Below, in pieces: positions 34,851 through 46,892 of a stretch of 64,000 bases of DNA (within the stretch, counting starts at the first letter, position 1; each line of letters starts with the position of its first letter). The notes beneath the pieces were generated by a model. It was not told where the DNA came from. It did no database searches and saw nothing but the letters and a program-made list of their open reading frames with translations. The position numbers were made by a program, and so were the translations under genes. The stretch covers positions 310,001 to 374,000 of the forward strand of contig JAIXMO010000014.1 in assembly GCA_025677825.1 (NCBI GenBank), given 5' to 3'. Origin of the DNA: Helicostylum pulchrum (Eukaryota > Mucoromycota > Mucoromycetes > Mucorales > Mucoraceae).

Positions 34851-36132
34851 GGTTTCATAGTCCAGCCCCGAGTTTTAGGATAATCGTGGTAAGCCAATAA
34901 TGGTGTTTGCTTTTACATAAAAGAAACTTGATCTGCACCTTAATTTCTGTACTTCACGTGTATTACTTATTGAATCCGAGTTATGTAGGTCCGTACTACA
35001 AAAAAGAGTCATTTCCTTTTTGTTTGGTAGGCATATGATAACTGCAAAAAGAAACAGCGATAAAAAAAAAAAAAAAAAAAAATGGTTTTTTTACTGCCGA
35101 AACTCCGAAAAACAACCAAGGGGATGGGTTACTGTTTTGTTTATATAATTCATACATGTAAAAAAAAAAAAAAAAAAAGAGAAACAGTTACAATACAAAA
35201 AATAGACAGGAATTTTTAATATATTTTCTGTGTTTAAACCTAATGTATTCAGGAGTATTTAAAAGTAAATACATATAACCTATTTTGACATAATACGATA
35301 CATTCAAATATGCTAAGTTACTATTTTTTTTTTATTTTTACTTTTTTTTTTTTTGATCACGTCTTCTTCTGCATAAACGGATGTATTTTCTTAACGTAAT
35401 TGAAGTCGGAGATACTCTTTCCCTTTTACCTTTTTTTCTTACTAGTTGTTTTAAGAATCTATGTATCTCCTTTTTAATAATAAAAAGAGCAAGTAATAAT
35501 ACTATGCAAAAAAAAAAAAAGTAAGAGTTTAAACTGCTATATAAACTAAATATTAAAAAGAAATGCAATAAGTTATTGCATTAGAGCTATTTAAAAAAAA
35601 CTGCTTTTTATTTTTTATATATGTGGACAAAATGTTTCACCAATGTAAGCCTAAAAGTATTGTACGCTCGCACCTTTATTACTTTATATGGTCAATAAAA
35701 ATTCACACAATACGTATCACCACATATTGTGTAACAATAAGCTGCATTGGACAAAATTAGCCTTAAAAAACTATATGATTCGATTTATATGTTACCTCTT
35801 TTCTTTTTTTAGCCATGAAACCTACCTCACTCCTTTTCGTGTAAAAAAGAACCTTTTTTTAAGTTGAGGGAATTTTGCCGTTAAATTTTTTTTTGACAAG
35901 CGACCGCCACAATTGTTTAAAAAAAGGCTTGTCCTTTTTTGATAAAACTCCAGTAATTGGGATGATCCCCCCCCCCCATACAGGCACCCCCCCCCCCTCC
36001 CCTTTGTTCTAGTTTATGGCGTCACCTCTCTTTTTTTTTTCTTTCTAAATCTGTGTTGACGGGTTTGTACCTTTTTTTTTTTCTCCTTCCCCTTTTTTTT
36101 TTTCACTTTTATAATTATGGTTTTTTCTGCAG
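34534..36132. other. Intergenic, homopolymer-rich; 5' part of MCR1 not resolved
   Basis: Many A and T tracts of 15-25 bases. The missing first exon(s) of MCR1 should lie near the right end, but I could not find an ATG and donor pair that joins in phase. The ORFs at 34694-34897 and 35338-35568 are homopolymer artefacts. Confidence 0.5.
35967..35997 (+). repeat. Paired C11 tracts
   Basis: Two runs of eleven cytosines separated by nine bases (ATACAGGCA), followed by a CT-rich stretch, upstream of MCR1. They are exceptional in this AT-rich sequence. Confidence 0.9.
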
Positions 36133-37087
36133 CTGAATTTAGACCCTTCCAAGTAAAAAATAACAACATGCATAATTAAAATTATTATTTTTTTATTTAC
36201 GTATCTTTTTATATAAAGCTCGAAAAGGTTGAACGTGTTAATCATAACGTTAGTTTATTTCGTTTCAAACTTCCCAACAATGATGATGTAGCTGGTTTAC
36301 CTGTTGCTTCTTGTGTTGTATTCCGTTCTACTATTGACGGTCAACAAGTCATTCGTCCTTACACACCTACCTCAATTGAAAAGGCTCAAGGTCACGTTGA
36401 TTTTGTTATCAAGGATTATCCTACCGGTGTTATGAGTAGCTATATTCACAAGATGAACGTTGGTGACTTTATTGATATCAAGGGTCCCTTTGTAAAGCAT
36501 AACTGGGAAGACAAGCCTGTTCAACATGTTGGCATGGTTGCTGGTAATACTATAATAATATCTTTAAAGTTGATTGAATTACTAATACAAAAAAAAAACT
36601 AAATAGGTGGTACAGGCATCACCCCTATGGTAAAATATCTATTCTAAATGATGTAATAACCCCCCAAAAAATCTAATTTTTTTCTTTCTTTTTTTAGCTT
36701 CAATTATTAAGAAAGGTTTTCAACTCAGAATCATCAGATAAGACATCCAAATTCACATTGATCTTTGGTAACCAAACTGAAGAAGACATCTTATTCAAGC
36801 AAGAATTAGATGGTTACGCAACAGAATATGCAGACAGATTCAAGATCATTTATGTCTTGGAAAAGCCTCCTCAAAACTGGCAAGGTCTTGTCGGTTATGT
36901 TACCTCTGAGGTTGTTAGACAAGAGTTACCTAAACCTGATGAGGAATCCTCTATTGTCTTTGTCTGTGGTCCTCCCCCTTTAATGGAAGCTGTTTGTGGT
37001 GATAAGAACCCTGATAAGAGTCAAGGTACCTTGAGAGGTTTCTTGAAGCAACTTGGATACATCCAAGACCGTGTCTATAAGCTTTAA
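36133..37087 (+). CDS. MCR1: NADH-cytochrome b5 reductase, Mcr1 type (5' end missing from model)
   Basis: FAD enzyme passing electrons from NADH to cytochrome b5 or other acceptors at mitochondrial membranes (family knowledge). Exons I can place: 36133-36152, 36219-36543, 36607-36629 and 36698-37087; they join in phase to 251 residues. FAD-binding motif RPYTPTS, the YPTGVMSSYIH box, MVAGGTGITPM across two introns, and the NAD-binding CGPPPLMEAVCG. The ending QGTLRGFLKQLGYIQDRVYK is the Mcr1-like C-terminus, not the microsomal CBR1 one. The first placed exon opens at EFRPFQ, the usual start of the catalytic domain, so an N-terminal anchor or presequence of some 50 residues in an earlier exon is missing. 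The 23-nt exon is unusually short. Confidence 0.85.
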
Positions 37088-37901
37088 ACTAAATAAAAAT
37101 TTGATCTTGTTGTATTTTAATCAAGTGTATATTGTAATGATTGAATACTTGGAAGAGAGAGAGAGAGAGGGAGGGATAAAGTTTGCTCCGATGCATAAAA
37201 TGCATGATTGCCAGGCTAATGTTTTGAGCCAAGCATCAGCCGATCCACGCTCGATCATCCTTTCGCGAAGATCGATCGTTTTTATAGAGTAACGAACTAA
37301 AGAGGGACGTTATCTTTTGGAATTAGTTACAGGTGAAAGTAGACATTCTTTTTATCTATTCCACGTAGGAGATACCTTTTTGCTGCATATATACGCGTAC
37401 ACGATACATTTTAAAAGAGTATATATCTGTCTCTGGTTAAACTCTTAATAGTGGGTATGTATGTTTCATGTATCGTACATCCTAAAGTAAAAAAAGGAAA
37501 AAGCCGCTTATTTGTTTATCAAACAAATTCATCATCTACTCAAATACCACATATGGCTACAGTCGTAAAAACAGAATTGAAACAATAAAACGTCTTGTTA
37601 CAAAAAAAAAAGAAAATACGTTCGTCGTTGAAAAAGTATCCGTTACTCATGCGCTACTATCAACATGATCAATGCATTTTCTAGTTTTAGATGTGACGCC
37701 AAAAGTAACACCACGGCATTGGCTAGCAGAAACACTATAAATAAACCCGTTTTACATGTAGGCCAACTTTTTTAAAAAAAAAAGAAGGTTTAATCTCATT
37801 AATTGTAGATAAAAAAAGAGATAAATTTTAATAATCAAGAAAAAAAAAAAAAAAAAAAAAAAAAAAGAAAAAGAAAAAATACAGAAAAAAGAAAAAAAAA
37901 A
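37088..37901. other. Convergent intergenic, nothing recognised
   Basis: 3' flanks of MCR1 and the ankyrin gene. A GA-rich run at 37153-37177 and a long A-tract at 37840-37866. Confidence 0.6.
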
Positions 37902-40427
37902 CTAAGTAGTGTATTGTTGATAGCCACACTTTTTCATTTTCATTGCAATTTTAGCAGGTAAATTACAATACTTTTTGTTATTCTCGATTTCATCGTACCC
38001 AATATCCAACGCGACGGTTAATAACCCTTCACCGAGCTGACGGTAATCTTGTTTCATGATGGCTAACACATCGTCCAACGTAATAAAATGCAACTGGTTC
38101 GAAATAAAGTCAGACTTGTCTTGCTGAATCATTTGTTTTAATGTAGGCCATAACCTTATTTTAGCTTCTTGCTGGATTGGCTTTTTCGTGAATAATTGAC
38201 CATTGTAACGATTATAGAATTCAGCCAGAGATAGACCAAGGTATAACGAAACCTGAAGGTCCACCACATAATAAAGTGCATTGGAATTGATTTGTACAGT
38301 GTAAATTGGAGAATACGACGTTGCTTTTTGTTTCGACCATTGTTCTGGAGGAGGTGTATGAATTGGGGAATGATATGGATGATGGTTATTGTTGTTGTTA
38401 TCAATGGAAGGTATATTATCATAAATAGATGTGTTTGTATAGGTTTTTTTGGTGGGAATATAGTTTGAATTCTTGTCATTTAAATTCTCTTTTTCTTTCA
38501 TGATAATATTTTTCGATTCGAGTTTGACGGGAACTAAATCCGGTGAACATGATCTTTGACGTAGTTTCTTTAATTTCGTTATTGTCACTGGCCCTTGTTC
38601 GTCTGTACATTTGTTTTTTTCAAGAGTCGCTGCTTGTACCAGTCTACGTTTTTTCGTAGTAGCTATACTAGTAGTAGATTTTGGTGTATTGTTATTACTG
38701 CTATTGGATTGTACTGCTCATACAATTAGAAAAAAAAAATATAAGTAAAAAAGCATGCACATATATAACCCTCCATTTCCCTTACCCTCTGTCATGGTTC
38801 CTTTAGTAGCCTTGGGTCGCTTCTTTTTCTTTACTGGATTAGCATTTTGTAATACAAGAATAATATCCTGATACCCTTCAACTGTTGCAATATCAATAGG
38901 TTCGGCATTCTTTATATTTCTGGCAAACGGGTCCGCTCCATGATCTAATAATAGCTCTACAATATCACAGTGATTATTTTCAGTTGCATCATGAAGAGGT
39001 GTATCCATATCAGCACCTTGAGAGTTAACATTAGCACCATACTTTAGCAGCATACGAACAACATCAATATGACCATGCAAAGCAGCTTCATGAAGTGCAG
39101 TCCAGCCAGCATAATCCTTTTCATTTGGTTTAGCGCCTGCTTCCAATAAGCTTTCCACAGTGTCACAATCTCCACGACTAGCAAATTTATGTAGTTGAGT
39201 TCCACCGCTACTATCCTTTTTAAATGGGTCCAATTTTGTAAACGATTTTTTTGTAGGAGAACTAAGTTCACGTTCAATCGAAGCTGATTTTCTTGATACG
39301 GTTGGTTTTTTCTTTTTTGTCTTGGACGGTAAAGGAACTATATCATCCGCATGATTGTTGTCTTTCTCGCCTTGTAATTTGGCAAATACACGCATATAAT
39401 TCTGAATCTTTCGTTCTTCACGAGTGAGTTGACGCTCCGGCTCATTCTGCATAGCGAGTTTTCTAGCAGTTTCATCCAAGGCATTACAAGATTCTTTTTC
39501 AAGCCTGGCTTTATCCATACAAGAAGTCAAGTGTTGACGAACGGTTGCAAAAGAGGCTGAAACATCATACGCTGTTTCTCCTTTTTTATTTTCAATATTC
39601 ACGTTTGCTTTAGCTTTCTCAGTTAAATAAACCACAATATCTTTTTGACCGTGACAACTTGCTTCGTGTAAAGGCGTTTGTTGCAGCGGTGTACCCAAGA
39701 TATCGACAATAGCACCCTGTTCATGTAACAACTTTACAATGGTATAATGACCCTGTGCACAAGCTAAATGAAGAGGAGTCGTTTCTTGTTTGTCTTTGGC
39801 ATTAACGTCTGCACCTTGCTCGATTAATTCTTGAGCTCGATCGAATTGGTTGTTAAAAGACGCATGATGTAGTAAGGTCTTTCCTTCTTTGTCGGTCTTC
39901 ATGACATGGTCCAGTTTTCTCATTTTTGTCGTCAGTATTGTTTTACATTCTTCGGTTGTGCACAGGTCAATAGGTCTCTTGTTGCTTTCATTCAAGGCAA
40001 AGACATGAGCACCAGCATCCACGAGTAGTTTCACACAATGGTTGGAGTTGCTTTGACATGCGTCATGCAAAGGTGTGTCGAGACCGTACCCTCTTACGTT
40101 AATATCTGCACCAGCTTGTATTAAATATTTAGCAATCTCCACTCGAGCATTAATAGCAGCTTCATGAAGTGGTGTCCAATTAGCATTGTCTTTTACATTG
40201 ACATTGGCACCCTGACCAATCAATTCTTTTACTTTGTCAAGATGACCGGCTGTCGTAGCAGAAAAGAGTCGAGTTCGTCCTAGTTTGTCTTTTCGGTTAG
40301 GATCAACTGTGGATTTTTTTCGACCTTTTTTTAAATGTGGTGGGGAAACGATAGATGGCGTTGGCTCATCATCACTTGATTGAGGTGAGGTCGTTTCAAC
40401 TCGTTTTTCAAGAGTCGTTTGTTCCAT
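37902..40427 (-). CDS. Two-block ankyrin protein, Hos4-like
   Basis: Exons 40427-38786 and 38713-37902 join in phase to 817 aa. Block one (residues ~46-300) and block two (~400-530) each contain ankyrin repeats (NWTPLHEAAINARVEIAKYL, GWTALHEAALHGHIDVVRML, DTPLHDA twice) separated by a basic linker (KTKKKKPTVSRKSA). The lead-in DSSGGTQLHKFASRGD and the repeat DTPLHDATENNHCDIVELLL resemble Hos4 of the Set3 histone-deacetylase complex and ANKRD11-type proteins, hence the tentative call. The C-terminal ~230 residues include an NLS-like KKRRL and a conserved-looking block (LSLAEFYNRYNGQLF, HFITLDDVLAIMKQDYRQ). A nuclear role is inferred; ankyrins alone would not decide it. Confidence 0.7.
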
Positions 40428-41379
40428 GTATCGGTTCTTTAAGAAGTAAAAAAAAAAAACACAAAGAAAAAAAAAATTAGAGTTTTTTTTTTTTTTTAGT
40501 GTGGGTGATAAATTGTTACAAGTGAGTCACTAAATCGAAGTCCCCCCTCCTCCCTCTTCTAGTGTGTTATGTTTGGATCATGGCTTTCATTGTGTAAAAA
40601 GGGGGAGGGGACACTCCGATAGTGTTGAGGGGAAAAAAAAATGTCGTTCGTGGTTCCAATAAAAAATCACCTTTTTCAGCATCAAAACAAGTATAGTTGT
40701 TGTAACAGCCAATGAGCGCCAGAAGGGATAATCTGGTTGTTGGAAGTACGTATGATTGCGCCAAGCTTTTAAAAAATATATAAACAGTAAGATCTATAGA
40801 CTATGTCTTTCCCTATTGCAACTTTGGTTCTTGTTAGTTGTTTAAGCCGTTTGTCTGATCTGTGATTGATTAATTTGACCATCACAAATTTAATGTGTGT
40901 TTTTTTTTACTTGTCTTGTACTATAAGTCTCTTTTTATCTTGAGCAGAAAAATATAGTATCTCAGTAGTCATATTTTCTTTTACAGTTTTCTTGTAGTAG
41001 ATCTCTTCGGTTATTCGTGATATTAGGTGCTGTAATGATAAAATAAAATAAATCTATCATAAGTCATTTGACTTGCATGAATTGATTAAGTGTTCTCTTT
41101 TAGGTTTACACACACGTTAGTTTCGTAAGAAAAAAGGGAATTTCTTTGCGCAGAATAAAGTTTTAAATAACAGAACTTAGTAATCAGGTATGCTTGTAGG
41201 TAAAAATGAAGAGTAAACAATAATAGTTCCTTCTACTTTATTCGTAAATTCAACAGTGTGTGCACTTTAATTCAGACAAATAGTTAAGACTCATTTTTTT
41301 TATTCCATCCCTCTAATAACAACCTCGCCTTCGTCTTCCTTTATATACACTTCTTTCTTCTGTACTTTGTCGATTATAA
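40428..41379. other. Upstream of the ankyrin gene
   Basis: Promoter side of the ankyrin gene with C- and G-rich patches (40540-40620). Beyond 40900 it is plain AT-rich DNA with no feature I can support. Confidence 0.5.
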
Positions 41380-41505
41380 ATAGTTTGCCGAAGGCGTTTT
41401 TTTATCCATGGTTAAGAAAAAATGTAAAATATCTTCTGAACAATATATTGTAAATATATTGGTTATAGTCTACCGAAGTCAAACAATATAAAGTGGTATC
41501 AGAAC
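41380..41505 (+). mobile_element. LTR end plus primer-binding-site-like sequence
   Basis: A TATAAATAG box at about 41385 is followed ~110 bp later by TGGTATCAGAAC, close to the TGGTATCAGAGC primer-binding site of many Copia-type retrotransposons (family knowledge). I could not define the LTR borders or find gag/pol downstream, so this is at best a decayed trace. Confidence 0.3.
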
Positions 41506-42766
41506 GTAACATTAGGGATATGTATTAGTAACATCGTCTTCCACTAGCATAAATTACCAACTACTCACCAGAAAACGAAAGGTTCATCGTACGCTGTTAT
41601 TGAAAAAAACAGTCAATTCAAATATCACGTAACTAATAGCTTTCAAGTTGAACAAATACAACAACTACATATACACTGTATACTCAGTAGAAAACTACTC
41701 CTCAAGCCACCTTCAATAGTACGATTATATAAAGAGAACTAGGGTAATGTCTTTGTCCATGGTATTGGAAACTACCACACTTGCATAATTAACTGGACGA
41801 AAAGCATACATCAGACATGCCTCAAAGATATACCTAATCGATGGTCAAGACATAGAGAAATATGCTATTAAAATTACTAGCGTCATCAGTATACTCACAA
41901 ATAAAATATAACAGATAAAATATAGTAAATATATGGGGAAAACATGAGAAAGTAGCAGTTTTTATTTGATTTTAAACACATTCACCAGGAAGTTTAGCGG
42001 CAAGTAGTCCTAACCAAGCAGTTTCGCTAGCCAGCAGTAAATGTGCAGATATACTCTGGTAATGGGGGCCCACTTGAACGCACAAATTAAGCAGGGAAAA
42101 TAACAGGTAGACGACCACGTAATAGAAACAAATCATACCTTTCATTTTCACTCGGGATGACTCTTGGAACATAATACAATCCAAGCAGTATCCCTCGTCA
42201 TTAGAGTCTTTCACTAGATGGTGAAAGAAGACTCCAGGAAAAAAAAAGAGCTAAAAACGCCAAAAAAAAATCTAAGATCTGCAATCACTGAAGTCTGAAA
42301 CTTGAAAGTTGTTTTTTAAGTTAACTAAGTGAGTATTTTAAATCAATACTTACCTAATTGTAATACTTTCTTTATATATCTAATATGGATTATTCTGCTA
42401 ATAAGCGCAACCGTTAGATTAACTTTAATGACGACCAACGAAGAGGGAAGAAATAAATGGTATAGTACCAGACATAAATAATCCATTGGTTTGTTTGTAT
42501 TTTGTAACTTTACATTCAATAATATAAACACAAAACTGGTTTTAACTAGTTATAAAAGTCATTAAATCTAATCTAAGTGTAACAATCAATCATAATAGTG
42601 TGACTACTATTAAAATTAGTATAAATAACAAACGAGAGTTTGCAATCCCTTTTACCAGGATTGATTTTACACCAAAGAATAAGAAATAAACGTTATCACA
42701 CCTTTAATCTTATTTCTCCTGTTTTATTAATTTTTCCGTGTCAAATCTAAAAGTATTTCTCCACAG
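41506..42766. other. Non-coding or decayed element DNA
   Basis: No stretch keeps a recognisable protein pattern on either strand. It may contain the first exon of the next gene, which I could not locate. Confidence 0.4.
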
Positions 42767-43580
42767 TCGTCAACTAGTAAATCTAATTCACCGCAAATTC
42801 TCTTTGGAACTTGGAAAGACCGTTTTATAAAGATGTGGAACAAGGAAAAAAGCAACCGAATGGATAGGTATTTTCTTCATTTGCCATTGCTGTGAGCAAT
42901 AATATTAACAGTGCTTTGATAGAATCAAGTACGATGAGAAAATTTGGAATGATATATTTCAGCATACTGATCTGATAGTAAGACAGGATAGTTTGCACAG
43001 ACACTTTTTTAAGTGCTAATATTTACTATAATTCCTTTATTTTTAGCGACGAAACGATAATGCGTACAAATTACAAGGTTTAGAAGTGCTGACTTCCGTG
43101 GAAAATGATATTGCCGCCTCTTTGGAAGTGTAAGTATAATTAAATTCATCTGAGAATGAATTATTATGTAATTGATGATAAATATGTATTTGATAGTGAT
43201 ACAGATGACAATACAACAGAGCCAGAAAATGCAATATGTACTATGCCAAATATACAATGTCCTACTGTTCAAAACAGATATCGTATTGGTGATGTAGACA
43301 TTAGTTTGCCGTTCTACGCCTTTCAAATAGTAGTGAAAAACAACTTTTTCGGGATAAACATAGAGGAACACGTTCAGCATATATTGTAAGTAGTTACATG
43401 TTTATGAAAGTGATGTTAACAAGAAAATTAATCTCTCGTGTACGCAATATTTTAAGATCGCTTTCTGGTGTTTTTCTGGTTCAAGATGATCATTGGCATC
43501 CGGACATCCAAAGTGTTCCCGGCAAAGATCGCTTACAGCTGATTCACAAAACATTACAAGAGAAGTTTTTTTTTACTTAA
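42767..43580 (+). CDS. Lineage-specific gene, unknown, 5' end unresolved
   Basis: Five consecutive blocks join with canonical sites and matching phases: 42767-42867, 42923-42977, 43047-43129, 43197-43385 and 43457-43580 (TAA). The reading has WKDRFIKMWNKEKSNRMDR, IKYDEKIWNDIFQH, QGLEVLTSVENDIAASLEV, an acidic DTDDNTTEPEN, and finally VFLVQDDHWHPDIQSV. No domain is recognised. The clean splicing suggests a real gene, not decay. An ATG exon before 42767 is missing from the model. Its stop lies only 16 bp before the ATG of the next gene, so the two may be one transcription unit or pieces of a former larger gene. Confidence 0.45.
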
Positions 43581-43596
43581 TTTTGAAAAAAAATTG

Positions 43597-44651
43597 ATGG
43601 ATACTACTACCGAAATAATTAAGGTAAAGACATTTACGCCCAAAAAAATAATGAAGATCGCTGACTGTTATATAGAATCTGAAGCGACAAAATATATCGC
43701 GCTTGGATGCACAGATTGACCTTCTACAATTAGCCCGCAAATCTCAGCCAATAGACTCCAAAATAATTAGATCGGTGGCGGGATTGTATGTATTCAATTC
43801 AATTTTATAGTTTTGAAGAAGGATTTATTTACAATGCACTAATTATCTGTTTAGAGTCGACAAACTTCCGAGACAGGAATTTAAGGATGTAATAAAAGAA
43901 ACAGAGTTTAATCATCGATACGTCGATACATTTTTATCGCATTTGTTTGACGACCCTGGCGAGGGAGTTCTGTTCAGATGGTTAGTATCAATACATCACC
44001 ATCCGTAAACTTGAATGTATCTCCGTTAACCATCACAAATATTATATAGGACAAGTGTTACCAACACTAAGACCGGCGCCATAAAAAGTGGGTCCATTTC
44101 GCGAAACAGACCTGACAGTTGCATTTCCGAACTGGACGGTTTATACTTTGATGCTTCTCTCGGATTTGTAGAAGTAAAACCGAATTCGGAAGGTGAAAAT
44201 AAACAGGCCGTATCAAAGGATTTGATTCGGCTCGGGATGTTCTCTAAAAATGCTAAAGATAAATGGCTTACGCGTGGTTGTTTATCCATCCAGGTCGTTG
44301 GTAAGCCCCCCTCCCAGAAAAAAAAGATAGAATAAAGATCACTAATTTTTTCTTTGTGTAATAGGTTACGAAGCCACATTCTACATCACTACTCAGCCAT
44401 CTTCCGAACTTTATACCATGTTTGAATTATGTACGATACACATATCATCCTGTCTGTCTGATCTTCCTTCCTACATTACGCAGTTCGATGAGGTAGCCGC
44501 AATTTTGCGGTGTTACGAGAATTGTTGCATTCACCTTCCATTTGAAGCTCAACGTAGAGGCAAAAAAAGGGCAACATTGTCATACGAAGCATTTGATACA
44601 ATTGCTATGTCACCCAAATCAAACAAGCGACGATGCTATACCATACATTGA
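43597..44651 (+). CDS. Intact lineage-specific protein with PD-(D/E)XK-like core
   Basis: Exons 43597-43623, 43676-43785, 43855-43980, 44050-44300 and 44365-44651, all GT-AG, close to an uninterrupted 266 aa. The N-terminal half is helical (NISRLDAQIDLLQLARKSQP, DVIKETEFNHRYVDTFLSHL, DDPGEGVLFRW). The core then reads SCISELDGLYFDASLGFVEVK: Asp plus ExK, the catalytic pattern of PD-(D/E)XK nucleases, with an upstream Glu (SEL). It is followed by SKDLIRLGMFSKNAKD and a Cys-rich C-terminal region with a basic end (SPKSNKRRCYTIH). From memory this layout belongs to an expanded family of Mucorales without known function. It lies in a transposon-rich island. Nuclease activity is inference from the motif alone. 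Confidence 0.6.
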
Positions 44652-45347
44652 TTGAATGTGGATAAATTAGTAGCGGTTTTTTTTAGTAATAGTTTTTTTT
44701 CAGTAGCATTGTTTATCGAAAAATAAAATGAAAAGAGTTGTATAGGGATATTAATTACCTAGTGACTTAATAAAATTTTCTACAGTGGCGGCTCTATTTA
44801 AGGATGGAAGGAATCCACCCTTAAATCGAATGTACCCTTAAATTACACTTAACCGATATTAGCTTCAAGAAATATACGAAGATTTTCGGGTCCCAGGATT
44901 AGAGAAGCTACCTCAATTTTTTCCTAATACCGAATATTGATACAGCTTAAAGTAAAAGTGTAAAGTTTAGGAGAGATCATTACGTGTGTAGTTAAACAAT
45001 ATATAATAGAAATAGTGAAGACTGTTTACCTAGTAGTCAACTGAATTAAGTCTTAGGTTATTTTTATTTTTTTTGTAGAAACTGGTATTCAACAACTAGT
45101 ATAGGTCAAAGCGATGTATAATTACAGCGGGACTTATATCAATTAAAAGAGAGAGTGTGGAATCAAAGAGATTCACAAAGAATAAAGTAAAATATAGTTT
45201 ATATGCTAAAGGTAATGAAGTATCGACAGTTAATCCTAGGTCTGTTGTTCTCCAAAAGATGTTATAAAACAAATGGGAGTTGATCAGAGAGGAATTATAA
45301 AGGGATAACTTAGGAAAACCAAGTAAAATATTTGATAAACTTATTTA
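44652..45347. other. Intergenic, nothing recognised
   Basis: AT-rich, no coding pattern or repeat that I can support. Confidence 0.6.
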
Positions 45348-45560
45348 TTACCAAGAAATATGGGCTCCTTTTTCAGATCTTGATTCCGCAGAATTATATA
45401 CTCGACCGTGTAAACGAATGGAAGAAAACCTTTGGATAGTTTTCGATACGAATACCTTTCCATCGAAATCATAGGTGTCATCGTAAAAATCACACAATGT
45501 TCGGTTGCTATATCCACTTTTTTTTTTTACCAATCGGTGATTATCCAAGTCAGGAACTGT
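45348..45560 (-). pseudogene. Short transposon-like coding scrap
   Basis: Minus strand open stretch with FSSIRLHGRVYNSAESRSEKG. The VYxSxxSRSxKGxHI pattern resembles the segment after DUF4218 in CACTA-type or related element proteins (R.Y.S..SR...GS.I). Only about 30 residues carry the signal, so the assignment is tentative. Confidence 0.3.
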
Positions 45561-45568
45561 ACCACTAC

Positions 45569-45710
45569 CTAATAGCTTGATCTTCCGATACAACGTTCGG
45601 ACTTTTTATTTCCACAGGCAGAACTTGTTGTTCGTGCTCTTTAAAGACTATTTTCAGACCACCATATGATTTTCTGCCATAAGTTCCTCTTCTTTCTTTG
45701 CTGCCGTTAG
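45569..45710 (-). pseudogene. Fragment with VEIK motif, nuclease-like family
   Basis: The minus strand reads RRGTYGRKSYGGLKIVF, then KEHEQQVLPVEIKSPNVVSE up to a possible donor at 45568. PVEIK is codon-clean and placed as in a PD-(D/E)XK core; the acidic partner would lie in a lost or unseen upstream exon. One exon only, so probably a relic. Confidence 0.4.
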
Positions 45711-46892
45711 ATTAATCATTATTGCTTAAAAAGAAGCGAGTAAATAATTCAGGAAACTCTGTTATAATTGTCTTGTTAATAGCCGAGATTCTTACCCAAA
45801 CTGTTTATATATTTATTTCTCTCAAGAAAGGTGATAACAATGGGTTAACAAATTTCTTGGTGAAAATATCCTCAATGTAACGAGGGGAGAGAGGTGAACC
45901 ATGTTCATTAAACTGAGCGAAAAAGGCGACTATTAATAATAATTTAACAGCATACTGTAACTACAATCTCTTACAAGTTTACACTGGATTGGCACATTTT
46001 TTCTTTCATTCCTTCTACATCAAACATCAAATTATTTGCCTCTCTTTTTGTTTTTTCAATGTCTTTCTTTTCCAGTTGCAGTTGTAGAAGCTATTAATCA
46101 CTGTTAACAACAATCAAAAATTATATCTGTCGTGGTAAATCACCTTGTACATTTTCCAACTTCAACCCAAAATATTAGTTAATCGGGACTGTTAATACTT
46201 CAAAAATAATGCTGATGTACACGTAACTATTTTATTTGACTTTTTACATTATGTCATATTGTATTACCCTCTCTCTATCATTATGTTTGATTATCCCTTT
46301 GTTTTAGATAATACTGATAATAAATTTGCGAAGACTAGACGTCCTAATACCATTTCTATAAACTAACTAAATAATCTTCATATTTAACAAATTGACAACT
46401 ATACAGTCTGGTACTCACTTAAACTGAACTTTTATCATTATCGACTTTGTGCTTTATCCATTTATCCCCGAGTTGTATCATCATAATGCTATTAAATATT
46501 GAGAGTAGTTATTAAGAAAAATACGTAAGATATTTATCTAACTAACAAGCATGTGCTTTATGATTATGCTTTCTTTTTTAAAAGTATGCCACCTTATAAG
46601 CGCTTATTTACTCGTATTGTATCATACTCTCAAGGATGATTGAAAAAAAGTGTTTACCTAAATAGTCAAATAAGAAGGGAGAATAATAAAAAAGCAGATT
46701 TTTACTGTTTAATGGGGTATCTTTTAAAATAGATTTCATGTTTTTTTTGATGCCATAAAACCCGAGTTGGTGTAATAAACTCTTTTTTACACCAACTTTT
46801 TTTAAGGAGAAACAAAAATAAATAAATAAAAAACTTGCTTTTCTTGAACCTTCTTCTTGCTTTCTCTTTTATTTGTAAAAACATATATATTT
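45711..46892. other. Intergenic, nothing recognised
   Basis: Contains the promoter of the kinase gene at its right end. The stretch 45800-46600 shows scattered short ORFs without pattern. Confidence 0.6.

Noticed and set aside
37180..37290. GATC-rich hairpin near the MCR1 3' end as a terminator
   Set aside because: Stem of only about six bases; fungal genes do not use such terminators.
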